Shown here: positions 27,801 to 39,835 of the stretch, one piece after another
Position numbering within the stretch: position 1 is the stretch's first letter
How the letters are laid out: each line of letters opens with the position of its first letter
Source: Caenimonas koreensis DSM 17982
GTDB taxonomy: Bacteria > Pseudomonadota > Gammaproteobacteria > Burkholderiales > Burkholderiaceae_C
Reading direction: 5' to 3'
DNA: 64,000 nucleotides
NCBI RefSeq assembly: GCF_009646335.1
Contig: NZ_WJBU01000009.1
Location: forward strand, 234,048-298,047
Notes under the pieces: generated by a model
Seen by the model: the letters and a program-made list of their open reading frames with translations, nothing else
What the model was told of the DNA's origin: nothing
Database searches by the model: none
Translations under genes and position numbers: made by a program

Positions 27801-30152
27801 TAGCGCGGCAAATACCGGATCGGACTCCTGCAGTCTGCCCAGGCTGTACAAAGCCGCGTGTCGACCTTTGTCGATCGTCGCGCGCATGGCTGTGTCTGGC
27901 TCGCCCTGTTCAAGCAGGTCGCTGGCGGCGGCAAGGTACCGCTCGGCGAGCTGGTAGGTCGCCGTGCTGGCGAGCCGACGTGCCAGGTCAACGAACAGGC
28001 GTGCAGCCAGCCGCTGTTCGGCGGGTTCGCGCAACGCGCCGGCGCAGGGCAGGTATTGCGCAGCTGCCTCGTGCTCGTACGCGGGGTGAGCCGACAGCGA
28101 TCGCGCCATCGCAAGCTGGTGGTGCATGCGCCGCTCGCCAGGCAGGGCGCCCATCACGGCTTGCTGGACCCGGTCATGCCGAAAGCGCACGATGCGCTGG
28201 CCGGCCACCGATTCGGCAAGGAGCAAGCCGTCTTCAAGCAGAGCGCCCAGCCGCTCTTCAAGCTCTCTCGCGCCCAGCCTCACCGCCGCCGCCAGCAGCT
28301 GAAATTCCACCGAGTTGCCCAGGCAGCTCATGAACTCCACGAGCTCGCGAGAAGCGGCGGGCAGGCGTTCGATACGCGCCTTGAGCAGGTCCACCACGTT
28401 GCTGGCGCCGACGTAGTGGCGCACTTCATCGCTGTTCCAATGCCAGCCGGTATTGTCGTGACCGAGCACGCCATCTGCGCGCAATGCATTGACCATCTCC
28501 AGTGTGTCGAATGGATTGCCTGCGCTCAGGGTGCGCACTGCGCGCGCCAGTTCGAGAGCGCGATCGCCTCCCAGGCGCAGCATCTTCTCGAGGAGTAGCC
28601 CCGTACTGCCTTCATCGAGATTGCCCAGCGCAATTCGAAGTGGCGGCGCAGCGAGCTGGCTCCACTGCGCAAGCATCGGCGTGAGGACATCGTCCGGGCC
28701 TACTTCTTCGGGTCTGTATGCGCCCACCAGCAGCAGGCCGCGCACACCGCTTTCACTCACCATGCGCGCGAACCCGCGCAGGGACGCCGGACCGGCCCAG
28801 TGCAGGTCGTCGAACACGACCACCAGCGGCCGCTCAGGTGACACGATGGCTGTGAGCAGGTCCAAGATGGCCTGTTGAAAGCGCTCCTCGGCCTGGCTCG
28901 GGTCAACTTCAGGCACCGCGGGGTGCGCACCCAACAGCAAACCAAACTCAGGCGCCAGGCGCGTCATCAGGCCCGCGTTGTGGCCCAGCACACTGAGAAT
29001 GCGTTGGCGCTGCGCGGCCAGATCCTGGGGTGGCAGGGCCAGCAGCAATCGAGCGACTGCCTGGGTAGTTTGTGTCACTGCGCCGGCGGTGGCAGCGTCC
29101 TTTTGGAACTGGTCGAATTTGCCGTGGACGAACCAGCCGCCCGCCGCTGCAGCCAAAGCGCGCAGTTCATGAATCAGCACGCTCTTGCCAACACCCGCTG
29201 CGCCCTCGACCAGCACGGCGCCTTGCGGCTCGTCGAGCGCACGCGCAAACGCGCCAGCCAGGCTGGCGAGTTCGGCGTCGCGTGCGACAAGCTGACGCGG
29301 TGGCGCCAGCCTCGCCGGAAAGTCGCGCTCGCCCAGCTCGAACATGCCGTGATCGCCAGCGTCCAGTTTCTGGCGCAGCAGCCTCAGGTCGTTCAGCAGG
29401 CCGTCGGCGCTCTGGTAGCGCTGCTCCGGCGCCTTGGCCATCAGCCGCAGCACGATGGCCGACAGGCCCGCCGGTACCCGGGCGTCAAGCTGGTGTGGCG
29501 GCACCGGATCGACCGCCAGGTGCTGGTGGATCAGGTTCAGGGTTTCAAGTGATTCGAACGGCAGCCGGCCTGTGGCCGCCTCATAGAGCGTGACGCCCAG
29601 CGCGTACAGGTCTGCGCGCTGATCCACAGCGCGGCCGGTCCGACCGCTTTGCTCTGGTGCCAGATAGGCCAGGGTGCCCATGACTTCGCCGTCTGGCGGC
29701 ACAAAGCCGGGCTGCCCGGGCATGCCTGCCAGATCGAAGTCGATCAGCACAGCATCGCCGGACGACGACATCACGATGTTGGTGGGATTCACGTCCCGGT
29801 GGACCACGCCGCGCCGGTGAATTTCGGCCAGCGTGCGAGCCAGCTGCATCGCCAGCTTCACCAGCGTGTCAGCGTCGACGGGGCCCGCCTGCAGCTGCTG
29901 CGCCAGCGTCGTGCCCCCGTGGTCGTGAAGTACGAGCATCCCGTCGACTTCGATGCCCACCGCCAATCGGGCAATGCCTTCGATCGCTTTGAGCCGTTGC
30001 AGCAAGCTGGTCTCGTGACGCATGCGCCGCGCAGCATCGGGTCCGACCTGCTCTTTGCAGATATAGGGTTGTGGGTGCAGCGATCGAAAAACCCGCGTGG
30101 TCGGGCTTTCGTAGAGCACTTCCCCGTTTCGGAACGTTGAGGCTGGGAACAC
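24891..30152 (-). CDS. Ser/Thr kinase - AAA ATPase - GAF - histidine kinase hybrid (1753 residues)
   Basis: Domains in order: an N-terminal Ser/Thr kinase (about 1-270, with VVHRDVNPTNIV and IDFDLA replacing DFG); an AAA/STAND ATPase (about 285-700, Walker A GAAGVGKSVLIHEL, Walker B VVVFDDLHWAG); a long helical, TPR-like region (about 720-1250); a GAF domain (about 1320-1460); a coiled coil; then a histidine kinase with H-box LHNVGNVLNS (near 1490) and an HATPase ending in GGHGFGLHSSA. This matches the large trifunctional sensor kinases known from Proteobacteria and cyanobacteria. No receiver domain or response regulator is adjacent. The start is a GTG at 30152 lying inside an inverted repeat (ACACC/GGTGT, 30149-30163); another GTG lies at 30119. 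Confidence 0.88.
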   Translation of the reverse strand: MFPASTFRNGEVLYESPTTRVFRSLHPQPYICKEQVGPDAARRMRHETSLLQRLKAIEGIARLAVGIEVDGMLVLHDHGGTTLAQQLQAGPVDADTLVKLAMQLARTLAEIHRRGVVHRDVNPTNIVMSSSGDAVLIDFDLAGMPGQPGFVPPDGEVMGTLAYLAPEQSGRTGRAVDQRADLYALGVTLYEAATGRLPFESLETLNLIHQHLAVDPVPPHQLDARVPAGLSAIVLRLMAKAPEQRYQSADGLLNDLRLLRQKLDAGDHGMFELGERDFPARLAPPRQLVARDAELASLAGAFARALDEPQGAVLVEGAAGVGKSVLIHELRALAAAAGGWFVHGKFDQFQKDAATAGAVTQTTQAVARLLLALPPQDLAAQRQRILSVLGHNAGLMTRLAPEFGLLLGAHPAVPEVDPSQAEERFQQAILDLLTAIVSPERPLVVVFDDLHWAGPASLRGFARMVSESGVRGLLLVGAYRPEEVGPDDVLTPMLAQWSQLAAPPLRIALGNLDEGSTGLLLEKMLRLGGDRALELARAVRTLSAGNPFDTLEMVNALRADGVLGHDNTGWHWNSDEVRHYVGASNVVDLLKARIERLPAASRELVEFMSCLGNSVEFQLLAAAVRLGARELEERLGALLEDGLLLAESVAGQRIVRFRHDRVQQAVMGALPGERRMHHQLAMARSLSAHPAYEHEAAAQYLPCAGALREPAEQRLAARLFVDLARRLASTATYQLAERYLAAASDLLEQGEPDTAMRATIDKGRHAALYSLGRLQESDPVFAALRSRATDALEMVEPTCLQMRSLFMRGQTEQAKTLGLDLLKQLGLQVPPNYDAPDTHARMDGLAQWVREDSQLDHGRRKCIQDERLLAIAKVLGRLTRPAYFPPDSKAFQWLLLQCQRLWAEHGPCPELVSSLGRMSSMLITLRGDYRTAYEVSRHVLAVGQALGWEPQTSEARFLFATFAGHWFEPLEQVFRQLTQACEGVRSSGDASYAGYVHAVLITSLLEINATVGASMTELQAGIAMCQRAGNVHAAAQHMCELQMLRALAGQTTRWDSFDDGQFSEQDFLARVGQLPYMQHTYAECRAMHGLIMGEADILVPHAVLGKAQSGDVAGYYMSVYANLFHALARAWQLRAGVTAEEREHLTDELQASRAWLAARAVDQPANFAHLLRLVEAEQAWAIGDMWGAAAAFDAAFAEPGIRARPWHRAVITERAGLFHLATGVSHMGRRLVADARDQFLAWGAKAKVAVMQSRYDFLSEPQPGETHKIRAGIASAASMPARASTSGLSSGEIDLLGVLRASQALSSETSPERLATRVTQVLAALTGATRVHVLAWIDDDWLLLAPSPGESSIPVAVAGQRGVLPLSVCSYAQRTGEALVVDDVLADDRFWRDRYFAFLPRCSVMVAPIVGQGNTRAMLYLENTQGTSTFSAQRLEAVMLIAGQLAVSLANAWLYESLEERVRKRTVELEEMQERLVDTARRAGKAEVANNVLHNVGNVLNSVTVSTSLVRTTLANSRLSGFDRALQMMKDRERQLASVLPGDMQGAALLAYLDSLATTLQQEQKDALDNLDRVTRSVDHISYVVAAQQSHAGASTVVESAQPQDILEEARDLCNDVIARGGIDVTLRSEANAAMLLDRSRLLQILVNLVRNAAQAMEGMPAGARQLILSASVVEHELGEYLRIAVQDVGEGIPQELLTRIFAHGVSARKGGHGFGLHSSALAAMEMDGKLTAHSDGPGRGSTFVLEVPAIPA

Positions 30153-30222
30153 CTATATGGTGTAACAGTTTTCGAATTGCCGGGCAAAGACAATGTGCGG
30201 ACGTCCGGGCCGCGCCACGCAC

Positions 30223-31050
30223 TCATTCAAGCTGTGCCACCAGGTCACGCAAGGCGCCGGACGTCGCTTGATCTGCCGGAAAGAAGGTTTCCAGCGCCAA
30301 CTCCTGCAACGTGATGTCAATGGGTGTGCCGAAAACGGTGGTCGTGCTGATGAAGTTCAAAACGCCCGCAGGCGTGCGGAACGACAGCGGCATCACCACC
30401 CCCAGATGCTCGCCGTCGATGCGGATGTCCTGCGCGCCGTTTGCTGCGGGGTACGTGCGCAACTCCTGCAGCAGATCGGCCAGCGCCTGGTCGTTTGTCA
30501 CTTCAATCTGCTGGCGCAGCCGCTCGAAGATGTGGGCGCGCCACTGGTTCAGGTTCAGGATGCGCGACGCAAGCCCCCGCGGATGCAGGCTCAGCCGCAG
30601 CACGTTCACCTGGCCTTCCAGCAGCGCCGGGTCGGCGCCCGCCATCAGCAGCGGGACCATCCGGTTTGCCGCGAGAAGGCTCCAGTGCCGGTCTACCGCC
30701 AGGGCGGGATACGGCTCGTGGCTCTTGAGAATCAGTTCCACCGCGCTGCGCGCGTTCGCCAGCGCCGGGTCACTCAGCGCGTGCTCCTTGTACATCGGTG
30801 CGTAGCCGGCGGCAACGAGCAAGGTATTGCGCTCGCGCAGCGGGACGTCGAGCCGTGCGGCCAGGCGCAGCACCATCTCGCGGCTGGGCGCCGACCGGCC
30901 CGTCTCGACGAAGCTCAGGTGGCGGGTGGAGATATTGGCCTGGTGCGCCAGGTCGAGCTGGCTGAGCCGCCGGTGTTGCCGCCAGTGCTTCAGGTGCTCG
31001 CCGAACGGCCGCGGCGTCGGGCGATGGGCGAAGTCAGGCGCAGTATTCAT
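30223..31050 (-). CDS. XRE-family regulator with MmyB-like ligand domain
   Basis: A 275-residue protein with an N-terminal helix-turn-helix (about 15-75; RRLSQLDLAHQANISTRHLS) and a C-terminal MmyB-like domain (about 90-270), a PAS-like fold that binds fatty acids in an actinobacterial homologue. Such genes often sit next to an oxidoreductase they control; here the neighbours are the hybrid kinase (same strand, 70 bases downstream) and serC (divergent). I chose the ATG at 31050 because upstream residues to 31131 are not family-like. Confidence 0.85.
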   Translation of the reverse strand: MNTAPDFAHRPTPRPFGEHLKHWRQHRRLSQLDLAHQANISTRHLSFVETGRSAPSREMVLRLAARLDVPLRERNTLLVAAGYAPMYKEHALSDPALANARSAVELILKSHEPYPALAVDRHWSLLAANRMVPLLMAGADPALLEGQVNVLRLSLHPRGLASRILNLNQWRAHIFERLRQQIEVTNDQALADLLQELRTYPAANGAQDIRIDGEHLGVVMPLSFRTPAGVLNFISTTTVFGTPIDITLQELALETFFPADQATSGALRDLVAQLE

Positions 31051-31163
31051 GACGTCATGGTAGGCATTCCCCCGGCGCCTGCCCACTACCTGGCACGTCA
31101 TGTCTTGTATGCTCGAAGACCGATCCTGCACAGTCCAGCTCTGTACCTACAGCCTCCATTTCC

Positions 31164-32246
31164 ATGACGCGCGTCTTCAATTTCAGCCCCGGCCCCGCCA
31201 CGCTCCCCGAACCCGTTCTGCGCAAAGCAGCGCAAGAGATGCTCGACTGGCACGGCAGCGGCATGTCGGTCATGGAGATGAGCCACCGCGGCAAGCAGTT
31301 CATTTCGATCTACGACGAGGCGCAGGCGCTCGCGCGCGAACTGCTCGCCGTGCCAGCCAACTACAAGGTGCTTTTCATGCAGGGCGGCGCCATTGGCGAG
31401 AACGCCATCGTGCCGATGAACCTGATCGGCAAGACAGGCAAGGCCGACTACGTGCTCACAGGCGACTGGTCGCAGCGCTCGTTCAAGGAAGCGCAAACGT
31501 TCGGCACGATCAACATTGCCGCCACCGGCGAGGGCGACAAGTTCCGCAGCATCCCCAAACAATCGACGTGGAAGCTCGACCCACAGGCTTCGTACGTGCA
31601 CATCTGCTCCAACGAGACGATTGGGGGCGTTGAATATCACTGGACGCCTGACACGGGCAGCGTGCCACTCGTGGCGGACATGTCGTCGAACCTCATGTCG
31701 CGGCCGCTCGACGTGTCGAAATACGGGCTGATCTACGCGGGTGCGCAAAAGAACATGGGGCCTTCGGGCCTGACGATCGTGATCGTGCGCGACGACCTGC
31801 TCGGCCACGCCTTGCCCATCACGCCCTCGGCCTTCAACTACCAGCTGCAAGCCGAAGCCGACTCGATGTTCAACACGCCGCCCACCTACGCGATCTATAT
31901 CGCGGGGCTGGTGTTCAACCACATCAAGGCGCAGGGCGGCCTGGCGGCGATGCAGGTGCACAACGAGGCCAAGGCAGCGGTGCTGTACGACTTTCTTGAC
32001 GAGAGCAAGTTCTTCTACAACTCGGTCGCGCGTGAAGACCGCTCGCTGATGAACGTGCCGTTCAAGCTCAAGGACGAATCGCTCGATGAAGCGTTCCTTC
32101 AAGGCGCGGCGGACAAGGGAATGATCCAGTTGAAGGGCCACCGCATTTCCGGCGGCATGCGCGCTTCGATCTACAACGCGATGCCGATCGAAGGCGTGAA
32201 GGCGCTGGTGGCCTACATGAAGGATTTCGAAGTCCGCCACGGCTGA
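31164..32246 (+). CDS. serC: Phosphoserine aminotransferase
   Basis: It transaminates 3-phosphohydroxypyruvate to phosphoserine, and also acts in pyridoxal phosphate synthesis. [19 protein letters not shown] is the typical N-terminus, and [14 protein letters not shown] holds the PLP lysine. The 360-residue length is normal. It is divergent from the XRE gene and is followed, after about 100 bases, by acnA on the same strand. Confidence 0.97.
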   Translation: MTRVFNFSPGPATLPEPVLRKAAQEMLDWHGSGMSVMEMSHRGKQFISIYDEAQALARELLAVPANYKVLFMQGGAIGENAIVPMNLIGKTGKADYVLTGDWSQRSFKEAQTFGTINIAATGEGDKFRSIPKQSTWKLDPQASYVHICSNETIGGVEYHWTPDTGSVPLVADMSSNLMSRPLDVSKYGLIYAGAQKNMGPSGLTIVIVRDDLLGHALPITPSAFNYQLQAEADSMFNTPPTYAIYIAGLVFNHIKAQGGLAAMQVHNEAKAAVLYDFLDESKFFYNSVAREDRSLMNVPFKLKDESLDEAFLQGAADKGMIQLKGHRISGGMRASIYNAMPIEGVKALVAYMKDFEVRHG

Positions 32247-32350
32247 GTACGGCGGGCGGGGCACGGCTGGGCAGGAAGCCATCACACCCCACGGGGTTGG
32301 TTGCGAGTTGCACAATGGCTGCAACCGCAACCACACCGAGGTTTTCCCGG

Positions 32351-35197
<2,847 letters not shown>

Positions 35198-35209
<12 letters not shown>

Positions 35210-36106
35210 GCCTTCTGCCAGGGCTGCGAGTTTTTCGATCGCGTGCTGGGCAAGCGGCGAATGCATGCGGCCCGCCAGCGAGACAACGCCGAGATCGGTG
35301 TAAGCGGGCCCGGCATCTGACAACGCCAGGCGATACATCGTGCCCGCCTTGACTTCCTGCGTGAGGATTTCCTGGCTGGCGATCATCACCGTGTCGGTCG
35401 TCATCGCGACTTTGCGCAACACGTGCGTGTCATCGCACTCCACCGCCACAGGCAGCGTTGAGGCGGCTGGAATGCCCATGGCACGGTGCAGCCCCGTGCG
35501 CACCTGGCCTGGCAGGCGGCCGGTCGCCAGGCCGAACGGTGCGAGATCCGCCATGCGCAGCTTCTCCCTGGCCAGGAGCGGGTGGCCTGCACGCACGAAG
35601 AATCCGCCGCGCTGGCCGCCGAGTTTGCGCACTTCGAACGTGCCGTCGCGCGTCACGTCGCGCGTTTCGCCGATGAAGAAGTCCAGCTCTTCACGGCGCA
35701 CCGCTTCCAGCATGCTCACGGGGTTGTTCACCTGGATGTGCAGCTGCGCTTCGGGGTACTCCCCGCGAATGTCAGTTACCACCTGTGGCAGCAGGGAAGC
35801 CGCCACGAAGGGCCCGGCGCCGATGCACACGCGGCCGATCATGCCTTTGCGATACAGCAGCACATCGCGCTCGAGCCGGCGGCTCTCCTGCAGCACGCGG
35901 CGCGCCCGCTCGGCAACGAAGTTGCCCGCTGGTGTGGTGGTGACGTCGCCGGTGCCGCGCTCGAACAGCCTGACACCGAGCTCGTGTTCGGCGGCCTGGA
36001 TGCTGCGGCTGAAAGCGGGCTGGCTGAGATGCACGCGCTCGGCAGCGCGCGAGAAATTCGCTTCGTCGGCGAGGGCGACGATATGCCCGAGGCGTTTGAG
36101 ATCCAT
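35198..36106 (-). CDS. LysR-family transcriptional regulator
   Basis: A 302-residue regulator with an N-terminal winged helix (about 1-60; [20 protein letters not shown]) and a periplasmic-binding-like effector domain (about 90-295). It converges on acnA and diverges from the BLUF-like gene. Two related palindromes lie just upstream of its start, where autoregulation would be expected. The effector and targets are not predictable. Confidence 0.92.
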
Positions 36107-36140
36107 GGCGCGTTCCCTGTGAAGGTTTCAGCAGGCCCTG

Positions 36141-36181
36141 CAATGCAGCCACTGCATTGATATTAGCCAAACAATGCATTG
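36141..36181. promoter_or_regulatory. Paired palindromes upstream of lysR (candidate operator)
   Basis: CAATGCAGCCACTGCATTG (36141-36159) is an 8-base-arm dyad, and CAATGCATTG (36172-36181) is a perfect 10-base palindrome sharing the CAATGCA half-site. They lie 35-75 bases upstream of the LysR ATG, as LysR-type binding and activation sites usually do. Confidence 0.5.
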
Positions 36182-36316
36182 GACGGATTTAGTTGAGGTG
36201 TAAACAATACCGACCTGAAGTTTGTGGGGCGCCCTGTGCGACTGCGCGCCCCGCCGGACCGGCACCTCGCCCGGCCCCGACCGAATTCACCACTCGCACC
36301 ACCACTGGAATCGCCC

Positions 36317-37291
36317 ATGCCGACGAAGATGATGACTGCTGTGCGCCCCAACGACCAAGACCGCGTCCTGCGTGTCGTCGTCGCGAGTGAGTCGCGGGTG
36401 CATGGCTCCGTCATGGAGCAGATGTTCGGCGTGCGTCACAGCTTCATGGCGGCCGAAGACTCGAAGGACGTTCATGGTGCGCTGCTGTATGCCAGCGGCT
36501 GGTTCGTGATATGGCTCGAAGGCAGCGAAGCTGGCATCGAAGCCACGCTGCGGCGCGCCGGCCGCGACACGCGGCACGCGCGCATGCGCCTGATCCACCG
36601 CACCAGGGGCCACCGTGCGCTGGCCGACAAGATCACGCTCGTCACCACGCAGGGGGCCGACCAGCCCTTCGACTTCGCGCGCCGCATCCATGCGATTGCA
36701 TCGTCCGGCAATTCGATGACGCCCGCGGCGATCTGGCACCAGCTGAGCGCGCCCTGTACCTTGCCGCCGCCCGGCGAAGCGCCGCGACCCAAGCGAGGCA
36801 TTGCAGTCATGGCCTGTGACGACAACAGCTCCATCGATGTGCTGCGCAAGCTCGGCGACCGGTTTGCCAGCCGCGTGGTGTACCAGCGATTCGCTGATGG
36901 CAACCCGGCGAGCCGTGATGTGGGCGGCGCCTACGTCGACCTGGACCTGGAAGGCCATTCGTCACGCGTGCAGGTGATTTCGCGCCGCGCGCTCGGCCAT
37001 CGCATGGTTCGCGAGTCGCTCGCCAACGTGAAGACGCTGGCGCTGCTGCTCGGCTCCCGGCCCGAGCCGGCGATCGAGCTGGCGGCAAGTGTCGCCCTGG
37101 CCGCCAACACCGCCGCGTCGATGCCCGACATCCAGCTGGTGGCGCCGTGTGAGCTCATCGCGCGCAGCGTGGGTGAGTTCCTCAAGCGTGGTGCGAGAAG
37201 GCCATTGCCGGCGGAAATCGTCAAGCTCGCCAGCAGCGAGATCGTGGATTTTCTCGCCGTGCTCGCGGATGCGGAGCAGGTCGGCGCGTGA
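36317..37291 (+). CDS. BLUF-like protein lacking the photoactive residues
   Basis: A 324-residue protein. Residues about 15-105 follow the BLUF flavin-photoreceptor fold: RVVVASESR, then VHGALLYASGWFVIWLEGSE and DTRHARMRLIHR. In BLUF domains the first strand carries a Tyr (as in LVYAS) and the segment before LEG carries a Gln (FLQVLEG). Here they are Val and Ile, so light sensing is unlikely. The remaining 200 residues (about 125-324) are not recognised. I preferred the ATG at 36317 over 36224, whose extra residues are Pro/Arg-rich. It is divergent from lysR. Confidence 0.65.
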   Translation: MPTKMMTAVRPNDQDRVLRVVVASESRVHGSVMEQMFGVRHSFMAAEDSKDVHGALLYASGWFVIWLEGSEAGIEATLRRAGRDTRHARMRLIHRTRGHRALADKITLVTTQGADQPFDFARRIHAIASSGNSMTPAAIWHQLSAPCTLPPPGEAPRPKRGIAVMACDDNSSIDVLRKLGDRFASRVVYQRFADGNPASRDVGGAYVDLDLEGHSSRVQVISRRALGHRMVRESLANVKTLALLLGSRPEPAIELAASVALAANTAASMPDIQLVAPCELIARSVGEFLKRGARRPLPAEIVKLASSEIVDFLAVLADAEQVGA

Positions 37292-37372
37292 GGGCGTAGC
37301 AGGTCCTTCGAGCGGAACGCGTCCCCTTGTGCAGCGCTTGCCGGCGCATCCTTTTCGGCACAATCGCCGTTC

Positions 37373-38554
37373 ATGGGCACTCAGATATTCATTGCGGGCG
37401 GTGGCATCGGCGGGCTGGCCACAGCACTGGCGTGTGTGCAGGCAGGCTTCGATGTCCGGCTGTTCGAGCGGGCGGTGGGATTCAGCGAGGTCGGTGCGGG
37501 CCTGCAGCTCGGGCCGAACGCAACGCGCCGCTTGCAGGCGATGGGCTTGGGTGACCGGTTGCAGGCCTTGGCGTCGTTTCCGTCCAGCTTGCGCATTCGC
37601 AGTGCATTGACCGGAAAGACGCTGGGGCAACTCTCGCTCGGCGACGACATCGCGCAGCGCTACGGCGCGCCATACGCCACGATGCATCGCGCTGACCTGC
37701 AGGTGATGCTGCTCGACGCGGTCTGCGCGACGGGTGTCGACCTGCGCACTGGCGCAGTGATCGAGTCCGTCGTTGCCGGCAGCAGTGTGGTTTCGGTTTC
37801 AACATCGGCAGCGGCTTCACCGGTCGAGTGCGATGTGCTGGTGGGTGCAGACGGTCTGTGGAGCGCCGTGCGCCGCTACGTCGCAGGCGCCACCCCGCCG
37901 TCTTTCACGGGGCACCTGGCCTACCGCGGTCTCATCAAGCAGACCGACCTGCCGGCTGCCATGCGCCAGCGCGATGTTCACGTCTGGCTTGGCCCCCGCC
38001 TGCACGTTGTTGCTTATCCGGTGCGGCGAGACGAGCTGCTCAATGTGGTGGCGATTGTCCAGGGCGAGCAGCCGGACGATTTGCGCGACTGGGACCAGGC
38101 GGGCGTCACTGCGCAGCTGCATGCCGCGCTTGGCGACATGTGCGCGCCCTTGCGCGAGCTGATTCACGCGATCCACAGCTGGAGGCTGTGGGCGCTCAAT
38201 GACCGGCCCGCCGTGCGTGGCGCCGCAGAGATGGCGTCAGGGCGGATTGCGCTCGTGGGCGATGCAGCGCATCCCATGCGACCCTACCTCGCGCAGGGCG
38301 CGGCGATGGCGATTGAGGATGGCGTCGAGCTGGCACGCTGCCTGGCAATGGTGAAGGAGGCCGGCATCGACGTGCCGCTGGCGCTCAGCCGATATGCGCT
38401 CAATCGCTGGCAGCGTAATGCGCAGGTGCAGATCCGGGCTCAGGGTAACGGCGACATCTTCCATTCGACGGGCGTCGTCCGCTGGGGGCGCGACATCGCG
38501 ATGCGCGTGCTGGGCGAAGGGCTGCTCGACCAGCCGTGGCTGTATCGCGGCTAG
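37373..38554 (+). CDS. FAD-dependent aromatic monooxygenase (salicylate-hydroxylase-like)
   Basis: A 393-residue flavoprotein monooxygenase of the p-hydroxybenzoate hydroxylase family. The dinucleotide motif FIAGGGIGGLATALA is at the N-terminus, DVLVGADGLWSAVRR lies near residue 160, and the FAD ribityl motif IALVGDAAHPMRPYLAQG is near 295. The closest resemblance is to salicylate 1-monooxygenase-type enzymes. The kyn genes lie 1.3 kb away on the other strand, but kynurenine 3-monooxygenase differs in length and C-terminus, so I do not assign that role. Confidence 0.82.
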   Translation: MGTQIFIAGGGIGGLATALACVQAGFDVRLFERAVGFSEVGAGLQLGPNATRRLQAMGLGDRLQALASFPSSLRIRSALTGKTLGQLSLGDDIAQRYGAPYATMHRADLQVMLLDAVCATGVDLRTGAVIESVVAGSSVVSVSTSAAASPVECDVLVGADGLWSAVRRYVAGATPPSFTGHLAYRGLIKQTDLPAAMRQRDVHVWLGPRLHVVAYPVRRDELLNVVAIVQGEQPDDLRDWDQAGVTAQLHAALGDMCAPLRELIHAIHSWRLWALNDRPAVRGAAEMASGRIALVGDAAHPMRPYLAQGAAMAIEDGVELARCLAMVKEAGIDVPLALSRYALNRWQRNAQVQIRAQGNGDIFHSTGVVRWGRDIAMRVLGEGLLDQPWLYRG

Positions 38555-38589
38555 GCAGGCCGGGCATGCAGCCCAGCCACCATGCCGCT

Positions 38590-39786
38590 TCAGGCCCTGC
38601 CAGGTCTGATCCGACGCGGCTTCGAGCTGGGCGTCTTGCCGAGCGGCATCGGCACCGTGGGCCGGGCATGGAAGGGAATGGCAGGGTCGCTTTGCAGCAT
38701 GCCTTGCAACGTGCTGTGCATCTCGGCCGGCTTGGTGTGGTCGACGCCGGAGCGGCGCAGCAGCTTGGCACGCAATCGGTCGTACATGTCTTCAAGTGTG
38801 GCGACGTCGGCGGTGGCTTGCGCGACCACTGAATCCAGCATGACGGTGAGTTTCACGTCGCTCAGCGTGACCTCGACCTTGGGCGGCTGGCCGAATTTAT
38901 CCTCCAGCAAAGCGCCGGCCTGCACGGCCGTCATGCCCGCGAGCGCCAGGCCGAACTCCACGGCATCCGTGCGGGCGGCAAGGCTGCCACCGGGTGTTGC
39001 GGCGTCGATGCTGCGAACCAGTTGCCCGAACAGCTGGTTTGCCGCTTTCTTGCCCGCCACGTCGGCCACGTCGCGCAGGTTGGCGCTGTAGAGCAGCACC
39101 ATGGTGAAGGGGCGGTTGCGCCGGCGGCAGTCGTCGAAGATGAGGCTGCCATTGGCAAAGAAGCCGGCATCGTTGTAGAGGCGGCTGGTGGGGTCGGTGC
39201 TGGCCTGTTCCACCACGTTTTCCATGTCGTCCATCGATTGGCGCAGTTCGTGCGCGATGAAGCAAATGGCGGCGAGCACGCCGGCCTGGGCGAGCGCCAG
39301 CTGCCACGAGGGCGCCGTGCCGGAGAAGGCGCGGGACACGACAAACTCCAGCGCAGCCAGCGACCACAGGGCGTAGCGCCAGCGGCCGGAGACGAGCAGC
39401 GAGTAAACCGCCACCACCATGACGGGCCAGATGAAGTAGGGGCCGTCCGCACCGCCGGTGTCAGCACTGACTTGCAGCACGAATGCGCCCACCAGGAGCA
39501 GCGCCGCGCGGGCCAGCATGATCGCCTGGTGCCCGGCTGGTCGCAGCCGGCTCCAGGCGCCGATGCTGGAGGCATACAGCGCCAGCAGCCAGACAACGCT
39601 GGCACCGGGCGAGAGCACCAGGCATGACCAGATCGTGAAGAGGGCAATGGCCCATACCAGCCGCGGCTCCAGGCGGCTGGTACGAAACGCGACGCTGCTG
39701 TTGTCGGTGCGGCGAGCCACGCGTTTTTCGGCCGGCAACGGCTCCACGGGCTGCTCGCGGCCTTTTGCGGTTCGCCGCTTGCTCAT
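38590..39786 (-). CDS. Membrane protein with degenerate GGDEF domain
   Basis: A 398-residue protein with a basic N-terminus, five to six membrane helices (about 40-175) and a C-terminal domain resembling diguanylate cyclases (about 195-350; STDPTSRLYNDAGFF corresponds to the usual D-LT-L-NR start). The active-site GGDEF is replaced by RTDAVEF, so cyclase activity is improbable; it may bind nucleotide or act as a scaffold. A disordered, Pro/Arg-rich tail follows. The ATG at 39786 was chosen over 39807. It converges with the monooxygenase gene. Confidence 0.7.
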   Translation of the reverse strand: MSKRRTAKGREQPVEPLPAEKRVARRTDNSSVAFRTSRLEPRLVWAIALFTIWSCLVLSPGASVVWLLALYASSIGAWSRLRPAGHQAIMLARAALLLVGAFVLQVSADTGGADGPYFIWPVMVVAVYSLLVSGRWRYALWSLAALEFVVSRAFSGTAPSWQLALAQAGVLAAICFIAHELRQSMDDMENVVEQASTDPTSRLYNDAGFFANGSLIFDDCRRRNRPFTMVLLYSANLRDVADVAGKKAANQLFGQLVRSIDAATPGGSLAARTDAVEFGLALAGMTAVQAGALLEDKFGQPPKVEVTLSDVKLTVMLDSVVAQATADVATLEDMYDRLRAKLLRRSGVDHTKPAEMHSTLQGMLQSDPAIPFHARPTVPMPLGKTPSSKPRRIRPGRA

Positions 39787-39835
39787 CGAATCCTCACCCC
39801 TGCGCACAGCTCAAAGCGCCAGTATGCATGAGCTG

